64,000 nucleotides of DNA from positions 390,001 through 454,000 of the forward strand of contig CAWZYM010000232.1 in assembly GCA_963966185.1 (NCBI GenBank), given 5' to 3'. A program made the translations under genes and the position numbers. This DNA is from Rhabditoides inermis (lineage: Eukaryota > Nematoda > Chromadorea > Rhabditida > Rhabditidae). Below, piece by piece: positions 11,792 to 23,724 of the stretch (position 1 is its first letter; each line of letters starts with the position of its first letter). The notes under the pieces are model-generated. The model searched no databases, was not told where the DNA came from, and saw only the letters and a program-made list of their open reading frames with translations.

Positions 11792-11837
<46 letters not shown>

Positions 11838-14800
11838 GCACCTTGACCTGCACCGATCCTCGCAGTGTGGTGGTGAACATGGGGAAGTACCTGTTCAGCA
11901 TATCGCGCGCCGTCTGAAAACATTCATACATCTGTTGTCATCCGTGTTTCCGGCGAATAGGAAATCACACCATCACACCACCACACCACCACATCACTCA
12001 CACCACCACCACCACCAAACTACCACACTATCACATAATCAGTCGTGGTGAATAGTGTGGTTGCGCTAAGTTGTGGTGGTGTGATGGTGTGATGGTGTGA
12101 TGGCGTGGTGGTGTGGTGGTGTGATGGTGTGATGGTGTGGTGGTGTGGTGGTGTGATGGTGCGATGGCGTGGTGGTGTGGTGGTGTGATGGTGTGGTGGT
12201 GTGGTGGTGTGATGGTGTGGTGGTGTGATGGTGTGAACTCCATATTGCCCGTGTTTCCTACCTCCGTGATCTGTATCATCTCCGGCATTCCGGTGCTCTC
12301 CATGCGTGACGCAGTGTTCACCTAAACACATTTCCCTTCTCTCCCCTCCCCCTTGTCCCCTACCGTGTCTCCGAACAGGCAGTATCGGGGCGCCGACTGT
12401 CCGACCACTCCGGCTGCCACGCTGCCAGTGTGGAACCCGATTCGTATGCGCAGCTTCTGCCCGCGGCGATGGGGGATCTCGAAAGTGCGCAGCGACTCCA
12501 TGATCTCGAGCGACACGTTGGCGATGTCGCGTATGTGGTTCGTGCCGTTTTCCTCCGGAATCCCCGACACCACCATGTACGCATCGCCGATCGTCTCCAC
12601 CTTGTACGCGTGGTTCCGAGAGATGACGTCGTCGAAGCCGCTGTAGATGGCGTTCAGCATGCTGACCACTTCGAGGGGTGTGGACGTGGAGCAGATGGTG
12701 GTGAAGCCGACAATGTCGCTGAAGAAGACGGTGGCGGAGGCGAAGGTCTTGGGCGGCACGGCGCGACCCATCTTCAGCTCGTTCGCCACGTACCTGAAAG
12801 ACGGGTGGGTGTGGAACGAATGAGTACACCCCACTTTGGCAGTAGCTGGCTGAGCAGCTTGTCGGCCCTGACCGTCGCCTCCTCCAGCATCCCCGTCCTC
12901 TCCTGCACCAGCTTCTCCAGGTTGTTTGCGTACTGCTCCATCATACGCATCATCTGGTCCACCAGAGAACCCTTCCTGCAACACACGATGGTCATTCACA
13001 AGTAGTGTGAAGCATTCACGAGTTTATCAATCATTGTCGTCTTACTCTCTTTACTCACGCAATCGCGCGATCTTACTGTGCGCTCTACCTGGTTTACCAC
13101 CGGTGACCCACACTTTGAGGCAGACTTCAGTGTTGAGTCGCACGCGTCGGATGCTGGGTCTGATCTCTGGGTTCTCGTTCCAGCAGTCGAGCAGAAGGGC
13201 GGCGAGGTCGGGATGGATGTCGGACTTGTCGACTATCGCCGGCCGATACGTCTTCTCCCCGTCGCGGAGGTACTCCACCAGCTCTGCAAGCATCAGTTGT
13301 ACTCTAGCAACAAAAGGCTTACTCGCCCTGTAGGTTGGTGGCGTTTGGGAAGGGCAGCGCGCGGAATAGGATCTCGTGCATCACGATTCCGAATGCGTAT
13401 ATGTCCGCCGTCTGCCGGCGAGCCATCGACTGCTTCACCCATGTCTGGCTGTAGTCGCGCTTCCGGTTCGTCTCGCGATTTTTCAGCATCTCGGGAGGGT
13501 TGTACAGTATGCCTGTAACATCATGTTCATTCTGCATATCCACCGAGACACGCACTGGTCTTCTGTGCGCTGCCGCTCTTCTCGTGTCCGTCCTTGAGTT
13601 GTTCCATCGCGATCAGACCCAGCTTTTCCCAGCGCTCCAGTGGGTTGGCGATACCTGCAGTTATACCTGAGAGGTTACCGCAGCTCCATGTTTACAACTT
13701 CACCGTAGTCAGTCAGCTTGACCATCCAGTTTCTGTCGATGAGACACGCCCAGGGGGTGAGAGATCCATGGTATCCGATGAGCGAGGAATGCAGGTACTC
13801 CAGACCCATCGAGATGTCTCGCACAAATGCCCCGTGGAACTTGTTATCCATAACCAAGTCTTGATTGTAGATAATGTCCTTCAATTCCGATTATAAATCA
13901 ACAAGTGAATGAACCTTACCTGAAGTGTTCCTCGGGAGCAGAACTTCCACAGCACGACCATCTCGTCCTTCTCATTGAAGGACATTCCAAGGAAGGGGTT
14001 GATGTTGTCATGCACCGCCTGCTTCATCTGTGTGAGCAGCTGCATGTCCTGCCGGTTGAACGTGATCGGACGGCGTTGCGGGTAGCTGGAACAGAATCAG
14101 AATCAGAATTAGAATCAGAATATTTCTCTCGTCAAATTCTTGGAAGTAGCTGAAACAGATGACACTACTACGACTCACATGTGGAAAGAAGCATGCGTGT
14201 TCGTTCCAAGCACGGCGTGATGCTTGACGAAGCTGCTCATGTTGGAGAGCTTGGTGCGGGTGGATCCGATCGACAGCATCGACTTCACCTCGTCCTCGTT
14301 GATAATGCGGAAGTCGTCGCTGTTCACCCGCCAAGGCGTCTTTGCCAGAGCGCGGTTCTCGCTAAAGTGATGCGTTGACATTTTCGAGCGTGTGTGTGCC
14401 CACTTACCAAACGCGGTACATGATGAAAACAGTTATGGCTATGATGATCACGAGTACAGCAAATGAGATGAGGATGATGATCATGGTATAGTCACACCTG
14501 GAATTTACATTTTTTGTGTCATTGTCTTCGTCCATACTTTTCATTTCTGAATCCACATAGCGGCTCATCCAGCGGTAGCTTCCCATCGACCGACGGCCAG
14601 AATCCAGTTATCAGGTCAGACAGTTGCTGAACACAATTCATCTTCTTCACAGACGATACTTTTCACTGACCAAATCGTAGCACCCGGTCTTGGTCTTCAG
14701 CCCATCGCACTTCTTCTCATCGATGAGGACTGGCTCCATTTCCGTCATCTTCACGACCTCGTCTCGGTTCGGCGCGACGAAGAACGCTGAAGAGGACAAC

Positions 14801-16945
14801 ATGATGACATATGAGAAACGTGGTTCTATATAGGTATGAGCCCCCCATAAGTAGCTGATTGTTTACACCAATTAGCCTAGAGCCAGCTCCATATTTGCCA
14901 TATCCTGTCCGCTATTTTCACTTATTCGTGTATGTTATGTCACGGCAGATAAACATTATTATTATATGAGAGACCCCAGCTCACCGGCATATACGGGCAT
15001 TCGCTCAGCGATGTCGTCCATCATCACAGTGCCACTCGTCACGCCGGCGGCCGACACGAGGCCTGCAATGTGTGCATCCCTCTGTTCCTGAATGAGAAAC
15101 GAGTGAAAGCACTGATATGCCACTCACCTGCGTAAGTGATTCGCCTCATCTGATTCCAGACGAACCGTCCGTCCAGCAGCTTCTCCCTGTTGCCGTCGGT
15201 CTCGTTGTGGACCTGAAATCGATTCATACCTATCACTGTCTTGTCCGGGTACCTTTCGGAGTGCGATTGCGTACAGCTTGAGCGCATCGAACAGGTGCAC
15301 GTATCCGTAGATGTTCTTCTGAAATGATCGCGTGACTGGCTGCTACCAATGAAGTGCACGTGCCATGTCCAGGTCGTCAACTGTCAGTCCCCCGGCCGTC
15401 AGTCGCTCCTTGAGCGGCGTCACCAGAGTGTCGTCGAAGCCGTTCACGTCATCGATCTGCAACACACTCTTCTATCACTGCTTGAACAATCCGAACTCAC
15501 GATGATACTGTTTCCAAAAGTGTTCTTAACATCTTGTAAGATCTGCCCGTCATATCCGATCCATGGTGATACGTCCTTGGTTTCGGTCTGGAAATAGCAC
15601 CGATTATAGTTTTATCTCTCTTAGAATAGATGATTATCCACAATCCACAATCCACACTCCTCGGATCTTCGCAAATCTTCGCGCGTTGTGTTTATCCAAT
15701 AATGATCTACTTATCGCCAGCAAATAATCCCCCGGAAATCTACCGTACCTGCAGCCAGGGGAGGACGTATGCGAAGTCGGGTGTGTTGAAGCCCGACATC
15801 TGGACTGCCTTCATGAACGCCTTGGAAGACTCGCGAGTGTTGGAGAACATGCAGATGACGACTGAAAGAGGGGTCTGATTGACTTCCAAAAGTGTGACTC
15901 ACTTCTCGCAGAGTTTTTGAGCTCCTGTAGCAATCCGCTAGAGTACATCTGGGCCGTATCCGCATATTCGTCAAACATCACCTTAAACACTTTGATAATC
16001 AGGCATCTTTATGACAGGCTGACAAGCAGATGATCCCCCACTGACGCACCTTCTTCAACACTTTGATGCCTCGACTGTGGAAAACCTCTTCGAAAGCTGT
16101 CACTCGGTCGAATGCCACAGATCCCGTATTCGTGGCTATCGAGACCTAAACGGTTCACATTTGAATAGAAACATAAAGGATCACGACTTGCCTTTGTCCA
16201 GTTGTAGTGTTTGAGCATGGCTGCGACAGCCTCTGCGAGTGAGTTCGTGGTGCGGAGGGAGACCCGTGCCAGTGTCTTGTACACTGCCTTGTCCGCAAAC
16301 GCATTCGTGCTAGCCATGTAGCCGATGATCGGGATGTTCCAGAACGTCGCCATCTTCGCCACAGCGTCCAGCTCTGAAACACGCCATCAAGATTGGGAAG
16401 TCGATGTCACTATAACGGCAACCGACCAGCATTGCAGTATGGTCCGATGAAGGCGCGCACATTCTGCAGATGGTACATGTCGGCCCCGACGGCGACTCCC
16501 TCGAACGCCTCGCCGCAACCCATCTGGTTCACGATCCTGCAAAAGCATCGTATACGTGCAGTACCACACTAAAATGAGAACATTGTATCAGTCGTGAGAC
16601 TCACTCTAAGTCCAGGTCCTCATCCAGAACTCCATCGGCCCACAGCTCTTTTCGCGAAATTGCGATCACCTGAAACAAATGATAATGATACGATGACGTC
16701 CCATCTCACCTTGTCGCCGTTGCGCATCGCATTCTTTGCGCCAATGTGGCCGACTTTGATCTGTAACATGTTTATAGCAATGACAACTGCTAACAACTCA
16801 CCTTGATACCTTCGACTATCGAGAGCCATAGCAGAACCACGAACAACACGCATGGACACACCTCTGAAACCAGGTATGGGAAGTTATACGGAACAGTTCG
16901 AAAGTGATCAGAGAACATGAAAACCTACCGTGCAGGAGTCGCATC
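11644..16945 (-). CDS. Receptor-type guanylyl cyclase (nematode GCY family)
   Basis: About 20 exons run from ATG 16945 to TGA 11644-11646. A signal peptide ([18 protein letters not shown]...) is made by joining a 16-nt first exon to the second. An ANF-receptor-type extracellular domain follows ([31 protein letters not shown]). A single TM helix (about 14417-14498, [20 protein letters not shown]) leads into a kinase-homology domain with [27 protein letters not shown] and [21 protein letters not shown] dimerisation coiled coil ([20 protein letters not shown]) precedes the class III catalytic domain with [11 protein letters not shown] (metal Asp), [14 protein letters not shown] (guanine-recognising Glu and second metal Asp), [13 protein letters not shown] and [14 protein letters not shown]. 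All catalytic residues I can check are present, so it should make cGMP at the membrane. In worms such proteins act mostly in sensory neurons. The nearest GCY paralogue is not determined. Confidence 0.93.
11794..11837. repeat. (CT)n microsatellite
   Basis: Nearly pure CT repeat on the + strand in the last intron of the guanylyl cyclase gene. Confidence 0.9.
11964..12235. repeat. Minisatellite of CACCAT/CACCAC units in inverted arms
   Basis: On the + strand, 11964-12018 is made of CACCA(T/C)CA-type units and 12074-12235 of the complementary GTGGTG(T)GATGG-type units. The two arms could fold into a long imperfect hairpin around a 55-bp spacer. The array lies in the guanylyl cyclase intron between the exons encoding [15 protein letters not shown] and [13 protein letters not shown]. 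Confidence 0.85.
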
Positions 16946-17306
16946 CTGGCGGCACTGACGACGTGGCTACGGTATTCTCATCAACCAGATGGGCATATCA
17001 ATCCGGATTTCACCCATATCCCTCCTATCCACAATCCTTGATTAGTGCTGCGTCGTCGGAAGAGTCTCTCCAGCAGATTCAATTCCTTGATTACACCGGG
17101 ATAATCACGCTGTCTCCGCGCCCCTCCACATGTGAAGAGATTTCTTGAGTGAGAAACTCATTTTCTCAAAATACCACTAGGAATATCGAAGTTGTGGGTC
17201 CGTCTAGACTCGAGTGCGGGAGGAATGACAGCCACGCGGACAGTGAACATGACAGTTCGTAGACTCGAGGCGCCAGCGTGCGGTTGACTCCCAGTGAAAG
17301 GTGAGG
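16946..17306. other. Divergent promoter region between guanylyl cyclase and the Lys-rich protein gene
   Basis: The two genes are transcribed away from each other across about 360 bp. An acceptor-like gtcgtcag ends 13 nt upstream of the cyclase ATG. No other motif was recognised. Confidence 0.5.
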
Positions 17307-18378
17307 ATGGGGAAATCGGCAGCCGTTGACGTGCTGGCAGGTCGACCGGCTGGAATGGAGGCGCTAGCATGGCTCACTGCCTCCTTTTTCCTATCACTCA
17401 TCACACTCGCACTCTGCGGCGGAAAGAAGAAACAACCGGTGCGTGGGAGCCGTCTGCTCGGATCATCGTGTTGTTGTAGTCTCCGGCAGTAGAGTCGAAA
17501 AAGGCAGTGACACCGGCCGCGCCCCCCGCGGCCGTCAAGCCCCATCCTCCCGCACCTGCACCCGCACCGCCCAAACCCGCAGGAAAGAAACCAGAGGTAT
17601 ACCACAAAAAGGATCAATCGATAATCGGCCGATATTCAGGCTAAAAAGGAGGACAAGCCCAAGGACGAGAAGAAGGAGGAGAAGAAAGAGGAGAAAAAAC
17701 CCGAAACCAAGGCACCCGAGGCTAAAAAGGAGGTATCAGTCATAGGGTTACGGTAGATTACAGTACGTGTTTGAGGATGCGGCGGCCGAAAAGAAAGAGA
17801 CGTCGAAGCAGTCGAAAAAAGACGAGAAGAAGTCTCAGATGGGAGAGGCTGACAAGAAAGAGGAGGGAAGTAAGGAGAAGAACGACGACGAGAAGAACAC
17901 ACAGAAGGAGATGGTGAGCGAGAAGCCGGAAGACGTGAAGAAGCCGTCGAAGAAGGGCAAGAAGGGGAAGAACGAGAAGGACGAGGGAGGAGCGGAGCAG
18001 GTGGCCTCCAAGATGGGAGCAGTGGCGGCGGATGGAGGGGAGGAGCAGAAGGAGGAGGAGGATGATACCATGCAGGGGGCAAAGTCACTCGAGTTCGTCG
18101 ATGCGCCGTCGTTCGATGGAGACGGAGACGGGAAGAAGGAAACGGGGACGGAGGACAACAAGGACGACGACAAGAAGGAGAGCAAGGAAAAGGAGAAGGA
18201 GGAGAAGAAGGAGTCCAAGGAGAAGAAAGACGAGAGCAAGGAGAAGGAGTCCAAGGAGAAGGAGAAGGACAGCAAGTCCAAAAAGGGGGACGCCAAGAAG
18301 GAGGAGCCAAAGAAGGCCGAGCCTAAGAAGGAGGAACCCAAGAAAGTAGAGCCCAAAAAGGAAGAGCCCAAAAAGTAG
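17307..18378 (+). CDS. Lys/Glu-rich protein with an N-terminal membrane segment
   Basis: Four exons (about 17307-17442, 17490-17596, 17640-17732, 17764-18378) join in frame and end at TAG 18376-18378, giving about 315 residues. The first ~40 residues hold a hydrophobic helix (ALAWLTASFFLSLITLALCG), a signal anchor or signal peptide. A short Pro/Ala linker (APPAAVKPHPPAPAPAPPKP) follows. The rest is almost entirely Lys, Glu, Asp and Ser, with KKEEPKK(A/V)EPKK repeats at the C-terminus. One less charged island (AKSLEFVDAPSFDGDGDG) is present. An AATAAA lies at 18525-18530. No enzymatic domain is visible and I recognise no family; low-complexity KE-rich sequences are poor evidence of homology. 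If the helix is an anchor, the charged tail would be an extended polyampholyte on one side of a membrane. Confidence 0.75.
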
Positions 18379-18579
18379 TAGCGTAAAGTATAGCTTAGAT
18401 GTGTGATTACGAAAAATTACAAGAAATTGAATACTCAGTCAGTGACACGCTTGTGAAACAAATGATATGCACTCTTAGAATCACACTTGTTTCAATGGGT
18501 ATAGATGTGTGATGAATTGACGACAATAAAAGTGTTTGTGTGGCGTTGGTGTTGAATGCTTTATATCGTCGTCTGCTTA

Positions 18580-19152
18580 TCATGACACTTTCACAACGAG
18601 CACCTGAAATGGAATTGTTGGAAACTCGGTTTTAATTAGTCGATATCAAACCTGGACGTTGCTGGTGTCGTCGAAAATGGAACAGAACGAGGGAAGTTTC
18701 GTGGCCGCATCGTCGATCTATACATACAACATCTCATAGATTAGCTATACATTAGGAACTCACATAGCTGGCGCTCCTATCGAAGGCGCTCACTGACACC
18801 AGCCACTGACCACTGTCCGATTTGAAGTAACTGTCAAGCGACGTCTGAAATGTCATTATGAACAGTTGTGACGTCACAGATGACGTCACCTCTAAATCTG
18901 CCTGAAGCGAGTCGACGTCCTTGCTACCGTTCGCTGCGAAGAGCAGCGCAGTGACGCGCGAGTGGATCTCGTCGTTGGAGCAGTACCACACTGAAATGAC
19001 GCATGCGTCGTGGTGACGTCACTGCGTCACTCACCGCACACTTTGACGGTGCCGTTGTTGGCGCACTGATCGTCGTTGAAGAACAGCCCAGCATCAACAG
19101 AGGAGAAGAGAGGAAGGAGGAACAGAAGGATGAGAAACGGCGGGTGCGCCAT
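18580..19152 (-). CDS. Small secreted protein, unknown family
   Basis: Five small exons run from ATG 19152 to TGA 18580-18582 and give about 130 residues. A clear signal peptide (MAHPPFLILLFLLPLFSSVDA) is followed by GLFFNDDQCANNGTVKVC, then WYCSND, a helix-like stretch rich in Ala/Leu/Asp, a DSYFKSDSGQWLVSVSAFDR segment, and a final KLPSFCSIFDDTS. Four cysteines remain in the mature part. An acceptor (ggtattatag) ends one nt before the ATG, supporting the start and suggesting trans-splicing. Two of the introns contain perfect TGACGTCA palindromes. It shares a 355-bp divergent promoter with the gene at 19507. I do not recognise the family. Confidence 0.7.
18869..19021. promoter_or_regulatory. 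Three CRE-like TGACGTCA palindromes in introns
   Basis: TGACGTCA occurs at 18869-18876, 18881-18888 and 19014-19021, inside the short introns of the secreted-protein gene. The first two are 12 bp apart. They match the CREB/ATF consensus. Whether they act as an enhancer for this gene or for the divergent gene at 19507 is inference. Confidence 0.35.
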
Positions 19153-19506
19153 TCTATAATACCAGAAATGAGCAAAATTGGAATGGATGAAACGGAAGTG
19201 TGTGGTTTGTCTGAGTGCGCGTGTCTTTTGCTCGCATCGATCCGACCCCCGATATCAGCTGTCGAAAATCACAGCCAACGGTTCACACCCTCTTATCACT
19301 CGCCGCATACCACAACGCATAAGCCGCCGCCGTCTTTTTGCGTCTCCGGCTATTTTCGAATATCCGGGAGTGTTGTGCACGAGATGTGTTGTTGCGGGCG
19401 CGGGATTTGAAAGGTGGGTGCGCGCTGACCGCGCCCCCCGTCACCCCGGCAACCACTGCGGACAAACACAAGGCGCGCGCACACAGAATCCTTCTAATTT
19501 CTCCCA
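19153..19506. other. Shared divergent promoter region
   Basis: This 354-bp region separates genes on - (18580-19152) and + (19507-20564). A GC-rich core (about 19396-19450) contains GCGGGCGCGGGATTTGAAA, reminiscent of an E2F/EFL-type TTTSGCGC neighbourhood but not a perfect match. No coding exon was seen. Confidence 0.4.
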
Positions 19507-20265
19507 TGTCGCTGTGGTCGGATTCCGTGTACAGCGAGCCGCAGTCAGCACGGTTGGACGAGGTGAGAGAAGTGAGGAGAGTGGGTGATTGCGAAATCAC
19601 ACAGGTGGGCACCCCCGCGCGGCGGCAGACATTTCTGGAAGAGCTGGACGCGCGCTTATACGAAGGAGTGGAGATGAAAGGTGACAATGAATCCAACATG
19701 TTATTTTCAACGACTTTTTGTGTTTGAGACCCTATTCTGGATGCGGAGGCCGCCCAGTGGTCGGCGCGCTTTCTACACATGCGGGTCACAGGACACAAGT
19801 ATGTTGTTGTTTGTTTATCAGCCTGATTCCGACATGTACATACAGGGGTAGCAACACAAGTATGTATCTCTTGAAAATAACTAACATATTGTGAGTTTGC
19901 ACAGCAACACGTTACAAATCAATTGACTGCAGGTGTTCGTACGAGAAGGCTGACGCGTCGTTCGAGCAGTTCAGAGACACCGTCATCCGGGCACTCGTCA
20001 ACCACCATCTCATGCCTCACGTATCACTTCGTTCCCTTGTTTTCTTGCGAGTCATGTTATTAAGAAAAGTTTAGTCATATGTATGTGTGTGTGTTATTTC
20101 ATTAATACTATGATGACTAGACTTTTGCATTAATTAACGCTTTGAAGCGAACGGAACGTATGCACATCTCTAATAACTTATTGTTTAGATCGAGAACTCA
20201 CTGATGCAACCTTCTACATCGCTCGAATCGGAGGTAGTACGGACACCACAGGTGAGAAAGAGGGA

Positions 20266-20302
<37 letters not shown>

Positions 20303-20564
20303 ATCTCAGGGTGTGTCCGGCCTTCGGCCGCAGGGAGCCGAGGCTGCGCGTCTCTCCCGCCCCACTCTCCGAACCATGCGAGTATCCCTCTCCCAGAATG
20401 GATTCGTAAGTATTTTCCGTACTATTGTCACTCGGAAAAATCACTATGAGGTTGAAAAAATGACTGGTTTTGAGGCTCGTCGCCGGGCCACGGCGGAATC
20501 CTCGCAGCAGCAGCCACCGCGCACCTCCAGCCTCCCCAAGATACGCGCCACAACTAGGAAATAA
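19507..20564 (+). CDS. Hypothetical protein, about 210-225 aa
   Basis: Six or seven exons run from ATG 19507 (MSLWSDSVYSEPQSARLDE) to TAA 20562-20564. Joined segments include TFLEELDARLYEGVEMK, DPILDAEAAQWSARFLHMR, SYEKADASFEQFRDTVIRAL, IENSLMQPSTSLESEVVRTP and a basic Ser/Thr/Pro tail (ARRRATAESSQQQPP...RATTRK). Phase is kept throughout. A 42-nt in-frame stretch at 19561-19605 (GTGAGA...CACAG) can be read either as coding or as an intron. Two acceptors end in TTTGAG instead of CAG. A (GA)n tract at 20262-20299 lies in one intron. The AATAAA overlaps the stop codon (20560-20565). The protein is probably cytosolic; the family is unknown to me. Confidence 0.65.
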
Positions 20565-20833
20565 ACTGTATTCAATTGTATAAGTAGTTCTTGTGTTGTG
20601 ATTCCGTTTACTTGGTCTGGGTCGTAAAAGCGGCGGCATAGAATAGTAAAATACGCCTATTGAATGGTAATCGTGTGACCGCGCGGATGGCATCATTGAT
20701 TCGTTTCCATTCACGAGTGTCGAATACCGGTTCTGTCTCGGCAACTAGAACAGGCATTCGCCGCAGTTGCAACCAACTCCACAATTGCAACCATGGTCAA
20801 CAAATACCAATCTCGGTCATTCGAGACTACTGC

Positions 20834-20907
<74 letters not shown>

Positions 20908-21377
20908 GAACACACACAAGATAGAATCTTATCGCACAGTGAGTGGCTATCGATCGCTGACCATGCTCACTGCCTTTTTTGGCGGTGAATCAATACGTGT
21001 TTGTTCAGGCGGAGTGACTCTTTCCGGAATTGTGATTCAAATCCTCTTTTGTGTGTTGGCGATGTGTTCTCGCAACAGCATTGCATGTATTGTCATGTCT
21101 GTCTCTGCCAATTCTTATTATTGGCTGTGATTCATATGCATCTCTCTTGAGCTGTTTATTTGCGTTGTGACTGGAGAGTGTGGGCGTGATCCTATCAGCT
21201 GATATCGATCGTCACTGGACTATTCGAGACTGATTGCTTGTCGAACCTGATTCGAAGTTTTCTCGCGCCTGCTAATGAATCGTCTAATTTCCATTTTCGC
21301 TCGTCTGTTAGTCAGTGCCGCATCTGATTCACACAAGTATCGCTTCTCCGCAATGCAATCGCATTCTCGCATTTGCA
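20565..21377. other. Intergenic region with a long (CT)n tract
   Basis: About 800 bp separate two + strand genes. A pure (CT)35-type run occupies 20835-20904. Open frames through the region are low-complexity or chance. The gap is too long for a classical operon, so the synaptophysin-family gene probably has its own promoter here. Confidence 0.5.
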
Positions 21378-22437
21378 ATGTCCACCCGAAATCAGTTGTA
21401 CCTCGAGGACCCGCCGAGTGTCCCAGACCTATCCCACCACTTTTCCAGGATGCCCGAAAACCTCCACTTTTCCATATTCAAATACCCGCTCGGAGCTATT
21501 CGCCTTGTGGAATTTGTAAGTTCAGTGAAACAACAAACAAACAACATTTACTTTAGTTGTTCCTGATAATCGCGCTTGCGTCCATCAATTCGTGGAGTGT
21601 GAAGCTGAAGATTCCCTGTCCCACTCCCTCTCCCTCTCCCTCTCCACTACCCACCGAGGCAAATGCAACCACCACCACTGTTGTTGTGCGTCATTTGTGT
21701 TTTGTTCCTTTTCAGAGTAGAGAGTTAGAGAGTTAGAGTTAGAGTCAGAGAACTATCCAGAATCGGTTTATCTGAATACTATGACATCACAATCACAACA
21801 TCATTGAAGGAAAGTGGCCAAGATGGCCACGATCATAGTAGACTAACCGAGGGGAATACAGTTTTAGCGATCGCAATGTATTTTTCTATTTTCAGCCTCC
21901 TTCAGTACGAGCGGACAAATTCATTGAGACCACAATCAACACGTTCAGGTACTACTTTTTGGACGATCTGTTCCGTTTTTTTGAATAGTACAAAATCGTT
22001 CATGGCGCGCCTGCAAAATGACACTAGCAGAGTATTTATGAGCAGTGTATGTAACTGCGATATGTAAGTATGTTCTAAAATAAGTTAAGTAAGTTAATAA
22101 AACGTGAAGTGAGATAAAGGGATTTATATTGCTGTTAAGTATGGGCGACGCTGTGGTGCAGAACTGCGAGGGCGGTGAGTCGAAGCTGTGGAAGGACGAG
22201 GACAGCTTCAACAGGTAACAAAGCTAACATAGTACATGACACAAAAGACAAACTCACCCGTGCTAGCACATGTAATACAAATCGAACCCGATCGTTGCAT
22301 GTTCAGCTCCTCCGGCTTCTTCTACTTTGTCAACGTGGTCGCCATGATATTCGTGATTGCCATGACATTCATCTACGTCGTCCTCTGGCCCCTGTACGAC
22401 AGCGAAAAGAGACTCGCACTCATTGTAAGAGAGGGAT

Positions 22438-22487
<50 letters not shown>

Positions 22488-23320
22488 GTTTCCAGGACCT
22501 GGCAGCCACTGCCCTCCTGTTCGTCTTCTTTTTCTTCTGTTCCTCTATCTGGTGGGCTAGCAGCAATGGCATCGGAACAGCCACTCAGTCAGTACTATTT
22601 TTTGGTTGTAATTATTGATATACATGTATGTTGCAAATAACAATGCTATTAAACAATGATTAATCTGCAATAACCTCTCCGTCTGCAGGCCGTCGCACAT
22701 CTCGTCTCAGCTGAAGGCCTCGAAGGAGTTCTGGAATGGCGCCGACCTCTCCTCCCAGCTATCTGTCGATGCCAGCAACGGAAACCTCGCCATCGCTGTC
22801 GTCAGTTTTTTCTCTGTTTATTTTTAGTGTTCTTGCTAGATCACATGACTTTCTTTTTTTTTTCGTTTCACTCACTATCTAGATGGAAAGTACATACTTT
22901 CATACGTTATAATTCAATAATAGTATCAAGTACGCAAAAGACATAGTACTTCGTAAAAAAATTGTTACATTATAAAAACAATAACACTCTTCACATCATT
23001 CATAGAACGCATAATGCAGATAACTTAAAACTCAGTGTAAAAAGTATTTACAATTATATCCAATTCAATTCAATGCAATGCAACATTTATCCGGTATCGC
23101 ATGATGTGATCATAACTCAAACATCAATTATTCACAGAGTGGGAAGCATAAGTATTCGATCTTGTCGCCTTTAGCTCCATGGAGCAACAATTATGTATAT
23201 GAATGAGTACAATTTCAGCTCGCCAACTGGGCGTGCGTGCTTTGCTTTGCATTCAACTGCTGGTTCGTGTGGAAGGAGGTGGTCCCCAGGACTAACGAAA
23301 ATCCAACCAGCATTGCTTGA
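21378..23320 (+). CDS. SYP: Synaptophysin/synaptogyrin-family (MARVEL) membrane protein
   Basis: Exons run from ATG 21378 to TGA 23318-23320. The pieces align in order with synaptophysin: FSIFKYPLGAIRLVEFLFLI (cytosolic start and TM1), a Pro/Ser/Thr-rich first luminal loop, NCEGGESKLWKDEDSFNSSS (loop with the Cys-x-Gly-Gly and G/KD regions), FFYFVNVVAMIFVIAMTFIY (TM2), LAATALLFVFFFFCSSIWWA (TM3), SQLKASKEFWNGADLSSQLS (second loop) and WACVLCFAFNCWFVWKEV (TM4). The family forms four-helix proteins of synaptic and other small transport vesicles. The cytoplasmic tail ends only about 12 residues after TM4, without the Tyr-Gly repeats of vertebrate synaptophysin. It is closest in type to worm SPH-1. 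A weak acceptor (gctgttaag) begins the exon at about 22140. An AATAAA lies at 23470-23475. Confidence 0.85.
22440..22487. repeat. (GA)n microsatellite
   Basis: Pure GA run of about 48 bp in the intron between TM2 and TM3 exons of the synaptophysin-family gene. Confidence 0.9.
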
Positions 23321-23334
23321 TGAGGGCAGAGAGG

Positions 23335-23385
<51 letters not shown>

Positions 23386-23641
23386 ATTGTTGTCCTGGAC
23401 AGCTGATGGCTGATGAAATGTTCTTGATTCCTTGATTGTTTTCATTTCGTTCGTTGTGTGAGACGTGTAAATAAACATTGAACTTGTTTCTGTAGCCATT
23501 TTTCTGTGTTTCATTTCATTGGCCTTAATTTTTACATTAAAATAGCTCACGAAAGTTGCTCCGTTTAGAATACAATACTATCTCAAAGCAATAGCTCGTG
23601 GAACGTTTTATTACAATGAAAGAGAGCGAGAGAGGGAGAGG

Positions 23642-23685
<44 letters not shown>

Positions 23686-23724
23686 CATTTTCAAGATTGT
23701 CTCAAGTCCTTATTTGTGTTTTTT

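Noticed and set aside
12020..12829. A 269-codon minus-strand frame through the cyclase exon and the CACCAC array
   Set aside because: It is an alternative frame of the catalytic-domain exon continued through the repeat as His/Thr/Pro low complexity; the real frame has the class III cyclase motifs.
17835..18371. Long minus-strand Ser/Phe-rich frame opposite the Lys-rich protein
   Set aside because: It is the antisense shadow of AAG/GAG codons in the real + gene.
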